Positions 1 through 7,951 of a stretch of 33,050 nucleotides of DNA are shown piece by piece (position 1 is the stretch's first letter; every line of letters begins with the position of its first letter). The stretch lies in contig JBDSTZ010000505.1 of NCBI GenBank assembly GCA_039927975.1, positions 1 to 33,050 on the forward strand, given 5' to 3'. Under the pieces are notes generated by a model that was not told the DNA's origin, ran no database searches, and was given only the letters and a program-made list of their open reading frames with translations. The DNA is from JBDSTZ01 sp039927975. Its GTDB lineage: Bacteria; Pseudomonadota; Gammaproteobacteria; Burkholderiales; Burkholderiaceae_D. The position numbers were made by a program, and so were the translations under genes.

Positions 1-681
1 GGTGGCGGCGTAAAAGCGCCACTGCGGCGCGGCGTCCTGGCCGCCGATGCCGCAGGTCACCGCTTTCACGCTGTCGCTATCACTACTCTTGGTATCGATA
101 GTAAACGAAATCCGGGTCAGGTCGCTACCGATGCCTTCGCCGGTCGCCTTGGCATACGCTTCCTTGAGCGTCCACAGCGTGAAAAACCCGCGCTGCCGCT
201 CATCCGCGTCCAGCCCGGCCAGGTGGCCAATTTCGGACGGCGACAGCATCATGCGGGCGATGCCGTCGAGGTCGCGCACCGGCCGCCCGCCCTCGATGTC
301 GATGCCGCAGTCTCGGTCCTGCGACAGCACGCAGCCGACCTGGCCGCGGGTATGGGTCAGGTTGACCCGGAGTCGCTGAAAAGGCGGCGGCAGCAGCGCT
401 TCCGGCTTGCCGTTCGGGCCGCGCGTGAACGCGATGGCGGCCGGTGAGAGACCGGTGTAGCGCGCCAGGGTCAGGCGCAGCAGCGCGTGCGCCGCCAAAT
501 AGAGCTGGCGGTCGGCGTCGAAGTGATAGCGGTGATAACGTTCGCGTTCGTCGGCGCTCAGCAGGCCGTAGTAGCGCGCCGCCAGCAGTTCCAGGCTTGG
601 CCCGGCAGGGTCGGCAAGCCAGACATGCAGCGCGTCGTCGGGCAGATGCAGGGGCGCGAGGTCGACAGCGTGCGTGGTCAA
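1..681 (-). CDS. 4'-phosphopantetheinyl transferase, Sfp type (3' end cut by window edge)
   Basis: The minus strand from 681 to the left edge is open for 227 codons. It reads as an Sfp/AcpT-superfamily enzyme, which moves phosphopantetheine from CoA to a serine of acyl- or peptidyl-carrier proteins in the cytoplasm. Visible motifs are NLTHTRG (about residues 107-113), the Mg-binding GIDIE (126-130) and WTLKEAYAKATGEG (170-183, with the WxxKEA glutamate). These are the family signatures in the right order and spacing. No in-frame ATG precedes the conserved part, so I chose the TTG at 681-679, which has a weak GGA about 7 bases upstream; the start is therefore the least certain part. The C-terminus lies outside the window. 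A perfect TATAAT on the minus strand at 740-735 gives a plausible promoter. No carrier-protein or synthase gene is visible nearby, so the substrate is unknown. Confidence 0.88.
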   Translation of the reverse strand, partial: MTTHAVDLAPLHLPDDALHVWLADPAGPSLELLAARYYGLLSADERERYHRYHFDADRQLYLAAHALLRLTLARYTGLSPAAIAFTRGPNGKPEALLPPPFQRLRVNLTHTRGQVGCVLSQDRDCGIDIEGGRPVRDLDGIARMMLSPSEIGHLAGLDADERQRGFFTLWTLKEAYAKATGEGIGSDLTRISFTIDTKSSDSDSVKAVTCGIGGQDAAPQWRFYAAT

Positions 682-734
682 GTAAGATCCATTCGGCGGC
701 CAGTGAAATATTGATCGATCAGCTATTCAGAACG

Positions 735-740
735 ATTATA
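735..740 (-). promoter_or_regulatory. Candidate -10 box for the phosphopantetheinyl transferase gene
   Basis: Read on the minus strand these six bases are TATAAT, an exact match to the sigma-70 -10 consensus, 54 bases upstream of the proposed TTG start. No good -35 hexamer stands 16-18 bases further up. On the plus strand the same stretch contains GATTAT (734-739), 17 bases after TTGATC (711-716), a possible weaker promoter toward the VOC gene. Both are sequence matches only. Confidence 0.4.
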
Positions 741-869
741 GCGAAGCGCGCGCCATCCTGTGCGGCGGCCCCTGCGCCGCCTGGCGTTCGCCTGGAGGCC
801 GATAAATAAATGCTAACATCGCCTCCCGGCGCGGCCATCGTGGCGCGCGCCGCTTTCAAGGAGACGGGA

Positions 870-1250
870 ATGATCGATCATACGGGTGTCGTTGTCAGCG
901 ACTTCGGCAAGAGCTGCCGCTTCTACGCGCAGGCGCTGGCGCCATTGGGCATCAGCCAGCTGGCGATGATTCCGGCCGCTGTCACCGGATCGGTCGACGT
1001 CGCCGGCTTCGGTCAGCCGCCCAAGCCGGAATTCTGGATCCACGAAGGGCAGCCGAACGTGCCGCCGGTGCACGTCGCGTTCCGGGTCGAGAGCCGTGCC
1101 GAGGTCGACGCCTTTTACGCCGCCGCGCTGGCGGCCGGCGGCACCGACAACGGCAAGCCGGGCGAACGCGCGCATTACCATCCCGGTTATTACGGCGCCT
1201 TTGTGCGCGACCCCGACGGCCACAATATTGAAGCCGTCTGCCACCACTGA
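870..1250 (+). CDS. VOC (glyoxalase/bleomycin-resistance fold) family protein
   Basis: This is a 126-residue protein with the beta-alpha-beta-beta-beta fold pattern of the vicinal oxygen chelate superfamily. It begins MIDHTGVVVSDFGKSCRFY, contains VHVAFRVESRAEVDAFYAAAL near the centre and ends with GAFVRDPDGHNIEAVCHH, the typical metal-site ending where the glutamate of NIEAV is a ligand. An upstream start at 810 is possible in frame, but AAGGAGA at 858-864 stands 5 bases before the ATG at 870, and the homologous core starts there. VOC members include glyoxalases, dioxygenases and resistance proteins, and the substrate cannot be read from the sequence. The gene is divergent from the phosphopantetheinyl transferase and convergent with the quinone oxidoreductase, with only 7 bases between stops. 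Confidence 0.88.
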   Translation: MIDHTGVVVSDFGKSCRFYAQALAPLGISQLAMIPAAVTGSVDVAGFGQPPKPEFWIHEGQPNVPPVHVAFRVESRAEVDAFYAAALAAGGTDNGKPGERAHYHPGYYGAFVRDPDGHNIEAVCHH

Positions 1251-1257
1251 GCAGGAC

Positions 1258-2238
1258 TCAGCGCACCTCGAGCATGATCTTGCCGACGTGGGTGCTGCTT
1301 TCCATCAGCGCGTGCGCGGCGGCGGCGTCGGCCAGCGCGAAGCTGCGGTGGATCACCGGCTTGATGGCGCCCGCTTCGAGCAGCGGCCAGACCTGCTCGC
1401 GCAGGCTGGCGGCGATGGCGGCCTTGAAGGCGAGCGGACGCGGACGCAGGGTGGAACCGGTCAGCGTGAGGCGCCGCATCAGGATCTGCCCGAGCGGCAC
1501 CGTGGCCTTGGCGCCGCCGAGCAGGGCGATCATGACCAGCCGGCCATCGTCGGCCAGGCAGGCGATTTCGCGCGGGATGTAGTCGCCGCCGACCATGTCG
1601 AGAATCACGTCGACCCCCTTGCCGGCGGTGGCGTCCTTGACCACCTCGACGAAATCCTCGGTCTTGTAATTGATGGCGCGCTCGGCGCCCAGCGCCTCGC
1701 AGGCGCGGCACTTCTCGTCCGAACCGGCGGTGGCGAACACGCGGTGGCCGCGCGCCCTGGCCAGCTGGATGGCGGTCACGCCGATGCCGCTCGAACCGCC
1801 TTGCACCAGCAGGGTCTCGGACGGCGCCAGCGCGGCGCGGTCGAATACATTGCTCCACACGGTGAACAGGGTTTCAGGCAGCGAGGCCGCCTGCAAGGCG
1901 CTCCAGCCGGCCGGCACCGGCAGGCACAGGGCCAGCGCGGCGCTGCAGTATTCCGCGTAGCCGCCGCCCTGCACCAGCGCGCACACCATGTCACCCAGCG
2001 CGAAAGCACTGCCGTGCAGGTCGCCGCCGACGATCTCGCCGGCGATCTCCAGCCCCGGCAGGTCCGATGCACCGGGCGGCACCGGATAGTGGCCGGTGCG
2101 CTGCAAAACGTCGGGACGGTTCACGCCGGCCGCGTGCACCTTGATGAGCACATGGCCTGGTTCCGGCGTCGGCACCGGCCGTTCGCACAGTCGCAGCACA
2201 TCCGGCGGACCCGGTTGGGTAATTTCAATTGCGCGCAT
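1258..2238 (-). CDS. NAD(P)H quinone oxidoreductase, PIG3/zeta-crystallin type (zinc-free MDR)
   Basis: A 326-residue medium-chain dehydrogenase/reductase. The N-terminal GroES-like domain starts MRAIEITQPGPPDVLRL and contains the AAGVNRPDVLQRTGHYPVPP signature of the PIG3 group. The Rossmann part has LLVQGGSSGIGVTAIQLARA (nucleotide-binding glycine motif), then ATAGSDEKCRACEALGAERAINY and GVDVILDMVGGDYI. The catalytic and structural zinc ligands of alcohol dehydrogenases are absent, as expected for quinone reductases. The family reduces quinones or activated double bonds with NADPH in the cytosol. I chose the ATG at 2238 because AGGAGA lies 6 bases upstream; the longer frame to 2301 adds 21 residues unlike the family. 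The gene is divergent from the formate dehydrogenase operon, so the 148-bp gap probably holds both promoters. Confidence 0.9.
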   Translation of the reverse strand: MRAIEITQPGPPDVLRLCERPVPTPEPGHVLIKVHAAGVNRPDVLQRTGHYPVPPGASDLPGLEIAGEIVGGDLHGSAFALGDMVCALVQGGGYAEYCSAALALCLPVPAGWSALQAASLPETLFTVWSNVFDRAALAPSETLLVQGGSSGIGVTAIQLARARGHRVFATAGSDEKCRACEALGAERAINYKTEDFVEVVKDATAGKGVDVILDMVGGDYIPREIACLADDGRLVMIALLGGAKATVPLGQILMRRLTLTGSTLRPRPLAFKAAIAASLREQVWPLLEAGAIKPVIHRSFALADAAAAHALMESSTHVGKIMLEVR

Positions 2239-2310
2239 GGCGAGGTCTCCTGTTGGGCGTGAACCGGGCGGTGTGTCGACACCGCTCAAAACCCGTAGCA
2301 TACCGCGCGT

Positions 2311-2344
2311 GGCGGTTGACCGCCTATGGTCCGGAAGGTATCGT
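2311..2344 (+). promoter_or_regulatory. Candidate promoter and overlapping inverted repeat for the formate dehydrogenase operon
   Basis: TTGACC (2316-2321) and TATCGT (2339-2344) are separated by 17 bases, a reasonable sigma-70 arrangement (5/6 and 4/6 matches), placing the start of transcription about 35 bases before the ATG at 2387. The -35 box lies inside a perfect inverted repeat, GGCGGT-TG-ACCGCC (2311-2324), which could be a regulator site. A second palindrome, GTGTCGACAC, is at 2273-2282. No regulator gene is in the window. Confidence 0.45.
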
Positions 2345-2386
2345 ATATGGAGTCGATCACCTTCGATCGCGCCTATTCAAAAACAC

Positions 2387-4081
2387 ATGCAGACTATCAT
2401 TCCGATCAATGTTGAGGGCGCCAGCCGCAAGCGCAAACGCGAGGCGCCGAAGGGCCGCCGGGTCGATCCGGCCGCGCTGGCCGACGTGCAGGCGCTGCTG
2501 GGCGACGCATCGCGCCAGGCCGATCTGCTGATCGAACATCTGCACAAGATCCAGGACCGTTTCGGTTGCCTGTCGGCGCCGCACCTGGCAGCGCTGGCGC
2601 ACGAGATGAAGCTGGCGCAGGCCGAGGTGTACGAGGTGGCGACCTTCTATCACCACTTCGACGTCGTCAAGGAAGACGAGGCCGCGCCGCCGGCATTGAC
2701 GGTGCGGGTGTGCGAAGGCCTGTCGTGCGAAATGGCCGGCGCGCGCGATTTGCTGGCGAGGCTGCCGGCGCTGCTGGGGCGCGAGGTGAGGGTGCTGGCG
2801 GCGCCCTGCGTGGGCCGCTGCGAACAGGCGCCGGCCGTGGTGGTCGGGCAGCACCCGCTGGCGCACGCCGGCTGCGAGAGTGTGCTTGCGGCGGTCACTG
2901 CCGGCGAAACCCGCCACCGGCCCGACGGTTTCATCGACTACGACGCCTACCGCGCCGATGGCGGCTACACGCTGCTGGCCGACTGCGCGAGCGGCGCGCG
3001 GGAAGCCGACGCGGTGATCGCGACGATGGAAGACGCCGGCCTGCGCGGCCTTGGCGGCGCCGGTTTTCCGGCCGGGCGCAAGTGGCGCATCGTGCGCGCC
3101 GAAGCCGGCCCGCGCCTGATGGCGATTAACATCGACGAGGGCGAACCGGGCACCTTCAAGGACCGCTACTACCTCGAACGCGATCCACACCGCTTCCTCG
3201 AAGGCGCGCTGATCGCCGCCTGGGCGGTCGGCATCGCCACCATCTACATCTACCTGCGCGACGAATACCACGGCTGCCGCGCGCTGCTCGAGGCCGAGCT
3301 GGCGCGCCTGCGCGCCGACCCGCCGATGCCGGATATGCCAACGCTGATCCTGCGGCGCGGCGCCGGCGCCTACATCTGCGGCGAGGAATCGGCGATGATC
3401 GAATCGATCGAAGGCAAGCGTGGCATGCCGCGCCTGCGTCCGCCGTTTGTGGCGCAGGTCGGCCTGTTCGGCCGGCCCACGCTCGAACACAACTTCGAAA
3501 CCCTGTACTGGGTGCGTGCCATCGTCGAGCAGGGCGCGGCCTGGTTCATCGGGCATGGCCGCAACGGCCGCAAGGGTCTGCGTTCGTTCTCGGTGTCGGG
3601 CCGGGTACGCGAGCCGGGCGTGAAGCTGGCGCCGGCCGGCATCACCATCGCCGAGCTGATCGCCGAATACTGCGGCGGCATGCAGGACGGCCATCGCTTC
3701 TACGCCTACCTGCCGGGCGGCGCCTCGGGCGGCATCTTGCCCGCGTCGATGGACAGTATTCCGCTCGACTTCGACACCTTGCAGCCCTACGGCTGCTTCA
3801 TCGGCTCGGCCGCGGTGGTGGTGCTGTCGGACCACGACAGCGCGGTCGCGGCGGCGCGCAACACCATGCATTTTTTCCGCCACGAGTCGTGCGGACAGTG
3901 CACGCCGTGCCGGGTCGGCACCGCCAAGGCGGCCGCGCTGATCGACCAGCCGCGCTGGGACATTGCGCTGCTGGCCGAGCTGTCGCAGGTGATGCGCGAC
4001 GCCTCGATCTGCGGCCTGGGCCAGGCGGCGCCGAATCCGGTCGACTGCGTCGTCAAGTATTTTGCGCACGAACTGGAGTGA
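2387..4081 (+). CDS. fdh1B: NAD-dependent formate dehydrogenase, beta subunit (NuoE-NuoF fusion)
   Basis: A 564-residue diaphorase subunit that passes electrons from the catalytic subunit to NAD+. Residues about 25-160 are a NuoE-like thioredoxin-fold domain with four [2Fe-2S] ligands, C109, C114, C141 and C145 (CEGLSC and APCVGRC). Residues about 180-560 are NuoF-like: the NADH/FMN glycine motif GLGGAGFPAGRKW (221-233), NIDEGEPGTFKDR (248-260), GAGAYICGEE (325-334) and the [4Fe-4S] ligands C502, C505, C508 and C542 (SCGQCTPCR, SICGLG). In Cupriavidus and Rhodobacter the NuoE part is a separate gene (fdsG); fusion into one chain of this size is the arrangement known for Methylorubrum extorquens FDH1. 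The ATG at 2387 has no clear Shine-Dalgarno. The stop is 2 bases before the alpha-subunit start, so the two are surely co-expressed. The symbol follows FDH1 naming; fdsB is the nearest alternative. Confidence 0.9.
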   Translation: MQTIIPINVEGASRKRKREAPKGRRVDPAALADVQALLGDASRQADLLIEHLHKIQDRFGCLSAPHLAALAHEMKLAQAEVYEVATFYHHFDVVKEDEAAPPALTVRVCEGLSCEMAGARDLLARLPALLGREVRVLAAPCVGRCEQAPAVVVGQHPLAHAGCESVLAAVTAGETRHRPDGFIDYDAYRADGGYTLLADCASGAREADAVIATMEDAGLRGLGGAGFPAGRKWRIVRAEAGPRLMAINIDEGEPGTFKDRYYLERDPHRFLEGALIAAWAVGIATIYIYLRDEYHGCRALLEAELARLRADPPMPDMPTLILRRGAGAYICGEESAMIESIEGKRGMPRLRPPFVAQVGLFGRPTLEHNFETLYWVRAIVEQGAAWFIGHGRNGRKGLRSFSVSGRVREPGVKLAPAGITIAELIAEYCGGMQDGHRFYAYLPGGASGGILPASMDSIPLDFDTLQPYGCFIGSAAVVVLSDHDSAVAAARNTMHFFRHESCGQCTPCRVGTAKAAALIDQPRWDIALLAELSQVMRDASICGLGQAAPNPVDCVVKYFAHELE

Positions 4082-4083
4082 CG

Positions 4084-6924
4084 ATGAACGCCATAACACG
4101 CCAGCAGATTGCGCCAGCCGACGGCGCCGCCATCAGGTTTGACCTCAATGGCCGCAGCGTCAGCGCGCGCGCCGGCGAAACCATCATCGAAGTGGCTGAC
4201 CGCGAGGGCGTCGAAATTCCCCGCCTGTGCTACAAACCGGGCCTCGACACCGCCGGCAACTGCCGCGCATGCATGGTGGAGATCGACGGCGAGCGGGTGC
4301 TGGCGCCGTCGTGCTGCCGTTTTCCGATCGAGGGCATGAAGGTCGACACCGCCAGTGCGCGCGCGCTGGCGGCGCAGAAGATGGTGCTCGAACTGCTGCA
4401 GTCCGACATGCCCGAAACAGTCTTCACGCGGCATAACGAAGTCGATCAATGGGCCGCCAGGCTGGCGCTCGGCAAGCCGCGCTTCGCGCCGCGCGCGCCT
4501 GTCGCGGCCGACCTGTCGCACGCGGCGATCAGCGTCAACCTCGACGCCTGCATCCAGTGCACGCGCTGCGTGCGCGCCTGCCGCGACGAGCAGATGAACG
4601 ACGTGATCGGCATGGCGCTGCGCGGCGACGCCAGCAAGATCGTGTTCGACATGGACGACCCGATGGGCGCCTCGACCTGCGTGGCCTGCGGCGAATGTGT
4701 GCAGGCTTGCCCGACCGGCGCCTTGACGCCGGCGCGCGAGGCAGCGCTGGCGGTCCCCGACAAGCAGGTGGCGTCGGTGTGCCCGTATTGCGGGGTCGGC
4801 TGCCAGCTGACCTACAACGTCAAGGACAACAAGATACTGCACGTGCAAGGCCGCGACGGCCCGGCCAATCACGCGCGCTTGTGCGTGAAGGGCCGCTACG
4901 GCTTCGACTACGCGCACCATCCGCAGCGCCTGACCGTGCCGCTGATCCGCCGCGCCGACGCGCCCAAGCGGGCCGACGCGCTGCCCGATCCCGCGCAGGC
5001 AATGGCCTTGTTTCGCGAAGCGAGCTGGGAGGAGGCGCTGGCGCTGGCAGGCGGTAGCCTGGCGGCCATCCGCGACAGCCATGGCAAGAAGTCGCTGGCC
5101 GGCTTCGGTTCGGCCAAGGGCAGCAACGAGGAAGCCTATCTGTTCCAGAAGCTGGTGCGCACCGGCTTTGGCAGCAACAACGTCGACCACTGCACGCGCC
5201 TGTGCCACGCCTCGTCGGTGGTGGCGCTGCTTGAAGGAATAGGTTCGGGCGCGGTGTCGAACCCGGTGATGGACGTGATGAAGGCCGAGGTGGTGATCGT
5301 GATCGGCGCCAACCCGACCGTCAACCATCCGGTGGCCGCCACCTGGATCAAGAACGCGGTGGCCAATGGCACCAAGCTGGTGGTGTGCGATCCGCGCCGC
5401 TCCGAGCTGGCGCGCCTGTCGCACCGCTTCCTGCAGTTCAAGCCCGACACCGACGTCGCCATGCTCAACGCGATGATGCACGTGATCGTCCACGAGAACC
5501 TGGTCGACCAGGCCTTCATCGACAGCCGCACCATCGGTTACGAAGCGCTCAGGCAGAACGTGGAAGGCTACAGCCCCGAACTGATGGCGCCGATCTGCGG
5601 CATCGACGCCGACACCCTGCGCTACACGGCGCGCCTGTACGCGACATCGAAAGCGTCGATGATTCTGTGGGGGATGGGCGTGTCGCAGCACGTGCACGGC
5701 ACCGACAACGCGCGCTGCCTGATCGCGCTGGCGCTGATGACGGGGCAAATCGGCCGGGCCGGCACCGGCCTGCATCCGCTGCGCGGGCAGAACAATGTGC
5801 AGGGCGCGTCCGACGCCGGGCTGATTCCAATGATGTATCCCGACTACCAGCGCGTGACCGACGCCGCCGCGCGCGCGCGTTTCGAGGCCGCGTGGCAGCT
5901 GGCGCCAGGCACGCTGGATGCCGAGCCGGGGCTGACGGTGGTCGAGGTCATGCACGCGATCAAACAGGGCGGCGTGCGCGGCATGTACATCATGGGCGAG
6001 AATCCGGCCATGTCCGACCCCGACGTGAACCACGCGCGCGAGGCGCTCGCCGCGCTCGATCACCTGGTGGTGCAGGACATCTTCATGACCGAGACGGCCT
6101 GCCTGGCCGACGTGATTCTGCCGGCCACCGCCTTCCCCGAGAAGACCGGCACCTTCACCAATACCGACCGCACGGTGCAGATGGGACGCCAGGCGATCGA
6201 GCCGCCGGGCCAGGCCAGGGGCGACCTGTGGATCATCATGCGGATGGCGCGCGAGCTTGGCCTCGACTGGCGCTATGGTCATGTGTCGGAAGTGTTCGAC
6301 GAGATGCGCCAGACCATGCCGAGCATCGCCGGCATGACGTGGGAACGGCTGGAGCGCGAACACGCGGTGGTCTATCCGTGCACGACGGAGGGCGATCCGG
6401 GCCAGGCGGTGGTCTTCACCGAGACCTTCCCGCGCGAATCGGGCCGCGCGCGCTTTGTGCCGGCCGATATCATCCCGGCCGACGAGCGCCCGGACAGCGC
6501 CTACCCGATGGTGCTGATCACCGGCCGCCAGCTTGAGCACTGGCACACCGGCAGCATGACGCGCCGGGCGATGGTGCTCGACGCGCTCGAACCCGATCCG
6601 GTGGCGCTGGTGCATCCGCTCGACCTGGCGCAGCTTGGCGCCCTGCCGGGCGATATCGTGACCATCGCGTCGCGGCGCGGCGAAGTGGCGCTGTACGCGC
6701 GGGCCGACGACAGCTCGCCGCGCGGCGCGGTGTTTGTGCCGTTCTGCTATTACGAGGCGGCGATCAACCGGCTGACCAATGCCGCGCTCGACCCGTACGC
6801 CAAGATCCCCGAGTTCAAGTACTGCGCGATCAAGGTCACGCTGGGGGGCGCGCCGCCGCGGCAGGGCAGTTTTGGCGGCGGGCAGATGCTGGCGGCGCAC
6901 GCGGAGCATGCCGGCAGCAAGTGA
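4084..6924 (+). CDS. fdh1A: NAD-dependent formate dehydrogenase, alpha (catalytic, molybdopterin) subunit
   Basis: A 946-residue cytoplasmic enzyme subunit that oxidises formate to CO2. In order: an N-terminal [2Fe-2S] domain (C49, C60, C63, C77 or C78), two [4Fe-4S] clusters (C156/159/162/166 and C199/202/205/209), the molybdopterin-domain [4Fe-4S] site (C233/236/240/267) with the following conserved lysine K269, and the active site HCTRLCH with metal-ligand cysteine C374 and H375. Many other FDHs carry selenocysteine at that position. The C-terminal dinucleotide-binding domain begins near VLITGRQLEHWHTGSM. The extra His/Cys [4Fe-4S] site of NuoG-type chains is missing: there are no cysteines between 78 and 156. 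This fits FDH1-type enzymes, known to use tungsten in M. extorquens; the metal here cannot be told from sequence. The start at 4084 has GGAG just upstream. FdhD-like sulfurase and small delta-subunit genes are not adjacent. Also called fdsA or fdhF in annotations. Confidence 0.92.
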   Translation: MNAITRQQIAPADGAAIRFDLNGRSVSARAGETIIEVADREGVEIPRLCYKPGLDTAGNCRACMVEIDGERVLAPSCCRFPIEGMKVDTASARALAAQKMVLELLQSDMPETVFTRHNEVDQWAARLALGKPRFAPRAPVAADLSHAAISVNLDACIQCTRCVRACRDEQMNDVIGMALRGDASKIVFDMDDPMGASTCVACGECVQACPTGALTPAREAALAVPDKQVASVCPYCGVGCQLTYNVKDNKILHVQGRDGPANHARLCVKGRYGFDYAHHPQRLTVPLIRRADAPKRADALPDPAQAMALFREASWEEALALAGGSLAAIRDSHGKKSLAGFGSAKGSNEEAYLFQKLVRTGFGSNNVDHCTRLCHASSVVALLEGIGSGAVSNPVMDVMKAEVVIVIGANPTVNHPVAATWIKNAVANGTKLVVCDPRRSELARLSHRFLQFKPDTDVAMLNAMMHVIVHENLVDQAFIDSRTIGYEALRQNVEGYSPELMAPICGIDADTLRYTARLYATSKASMILWGMGVSQHVHGTDNARCLIALALMTGQIGRAGTGLHPLRGQNNVQGASDAGLIPMMYPDYQRVTDAAARARFEAAWQLAPGTLDAEPGLTVVEVMHAIKQGGVRGMYIMGENPAMSDPDVNHAREALAALDHLVVQDIFMTETACLADVILPATAFPEKTGTFTNTDRTVQMGRQAIEPPGQARGDLWIIMRMARELGLDWRYGHVSEVFDEMRQTMPSIAGMTWERLEREHAVVYPCTTEGDPGQAVVFTETFPRESGRARFVPADIIPADERPDSAYPMVLITGRQLEHWHTGSMTRRAMVLDALEPDPVALVHPLDLAQLGALPGDIVTIASRRGEVALYARADDSSPRGAVFVPFCYYEAAINRLTNAALDPYAKIPEFKYCAIKVTLGGAPPRQGSFGGGQMLAAHAEHAGSK

Positions 6925-6936
6925 AGCGCGCCGGTG

Positions 6937-6951
6937 CGGCGGTAGCCGCCG
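6937..6951 (+). terminator. GC hairpin after the formate dehydrogenase genes (weak terminator candidate)
   Basis: CGGCGG-TAG-CCGCCG forms a 6-bp stem 13 bases after the alpha-subunit stop. No T-run follows, so intrinsic termination is doubtful and read-through into the DCC-family gene is possible. Confidence 0.25.
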
Positions 6952-7025
6952 GCGTTGGCGTGGTCAACGCGGGTGGATCGATTGGCCTATACTGATGGTG
7001 TCGCAACGAACGCGGATAGAGTTCC

Positions 7026-7469
7026 ATGGCCATACCCGATGGTGATGCACACGGCGCTGCGGCGCTCACGCTGTACTTCGATGGGCGCTGCGCTTTTTGC
7101 GTTGGCGAGATGGGCCGGCTGCGGCGCTGGAACGGCGCCGGGCGGCTGGCCTTTGTCGATATTCACACGCCCGGGTTCGAGCCGGCGCTGCTCGGCACGG
7201 ACATGGACGCGCTCAACCGCGAAGTGCACAGCCTGACGCTGGACGGCCGGGTGCTGGTCGGCATCGACAGTCTGCTGGCGGCGTACAGCGCGGTTGGACG
7301 CGGCTGGATGGTGTGGCCATTGCGGGTCGGCTTGCTGCGCCCGTCGCTGGCATTCCTGTACCGCAGTTTTGCGCGCCATCGCTACAGCATATCGCGCCGC
7401 ATCGGCTATCGGCTGCCGGCGCAGTGCGACAGCGACGTCTGCGGCGTCGGCAATCCTTTCATCAAATGA
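7026..7469 (+). CDS. DCC-family (DUF393) thiol-disulfide oxidoreductase-like protein
   Basis: A 147-residue protein. After a short lead it carries the family signature LYFDGRCAFC (about residues 16-25), the DxxCxxC motif of DUF393, which resembles a thioredoxin-like redox site. Later parts fit the family: GVRL-like GIDSLLAAY (about 80-88), then a basic tail ending with two cysteines (CDSDVC). Members are thought to be cytoplasmic or membrane-linked redox proteins, but no substrate is established. The ATG at 7026 has only a weak upstream ribosome-binding site. Its stop overlaps the start of the next gene (ATGA at 7466-7469), so the two are probably translationally coupled. Confidence 0.82.
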   Translation: MAIPDGDAHGAAALTLYFDGRCAFCVGEMGRLRRWNGAGRLAFVDIHTPGFEPALLGTDMDALNREVHSLTLDGRVLVGIDSLLAAYSAVGRGWMVWPLRVGLLRPSLAFLYRSFARHRYSISRRIGYRLPAQCDSDVCGVGNPFIK

Positions 7470-7936
7470 AGCCCGCCACGATGCGCCTGTGGGCGGTGCG
7501 CTGGGTGTATGCCGGCGCGGCGGTGCACATGCTGGTCGGCTTGCTGCTGCCATGGCTGGTGCAGCTGGTGCTGCTCGACCACTATTTCAGCGCGATCGAT
7601 ACGGTGTTCTGGGGCGGCGCCGCGCCGGCGGCAGCGCGCGCGCAACAGCAATGGTGGGTATCGCTGTTTGGGCCGACGGTCCAAACCGTGGCGGTGTGGA
7701 TGGCGGCGCTGGCGGTCATCGCGGATCGCGAACGCAGCAGCTTTGCCTGGGGCAGCCTGATCGTCGGGATTCTGGTGTGGGCGCCGCAGGATATCGCCAT
7801 CTCGCTGCGCGCGGCCTGCTGGGCGAACGTGTGGCTCGACTGCGTGGCGGTGCTGACGACGGTGCCGCCGCTGGCGTGGCTGTTCCTGCATGACCGGCGC
7901 GGGACGGCTGCGCGCACGGCAGCCGCGGCCCGCTGA
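7466..7936 (+). CDS. Small integral membrane protein of unknown function
   Basis: A 156-residue hydrophobic protein that I do not recognise. About four membrane segments can be seen: roughly residues 10-34 (WVYAGAAVHMLVGLLLPWLV), 67-86 (LFGPTVQTVAVWMAALAVI), 94-112 (FAWGSLIVGILVWAPQDI) and 119-141 (ANVWLDCVAVLTTVPPLAWLF). It ends in a basic, alanine-rich tail. The ATG overlaps the TGA of the DCC-family gene (ATGA), and membrane partners are common next to DUF393 proteins, so a joint role in membrane redox or lipid chemistry is possible but unproven. A second ATG at 7481 is an alternative start. It is convergent with the GH42 gene, with 15 bases between stops. Confidence 0.75.
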   Translation: MKPATMRLWAVRWVYAGAAVHMLVGLLLPWLVQLVLLDHYFSAIDTVFWGGAAPAAARAQQQWWVSLFGPTVQTVAVWMAALAVIADRERSSFAWGSLIVGILVWAPQDIAISLRAACWANVWLDCVAVLTTVPPLAWLFLHDRRGTAARTAAAAR

Positions 7937-7951
7937 ACACGGCTAACCTGG

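Noticed and set aside
1096..2262. A 388-codon plus-strand frame over the quinone oxidoreductase gene
   Set aside because: The minus-strand frame has full PIG3-family motifs and a good ribosome-binding site; the plus frame has neither.
3787..6909. A 1040-codon open frame on the minus strand opposite the formate dehydrogenase genes
   Set aside because: It is a shadow of high-G+C coding sequence on the other strand: Arg/His/Ala-rich, no family motifs, and it crosses two well-supported genes.
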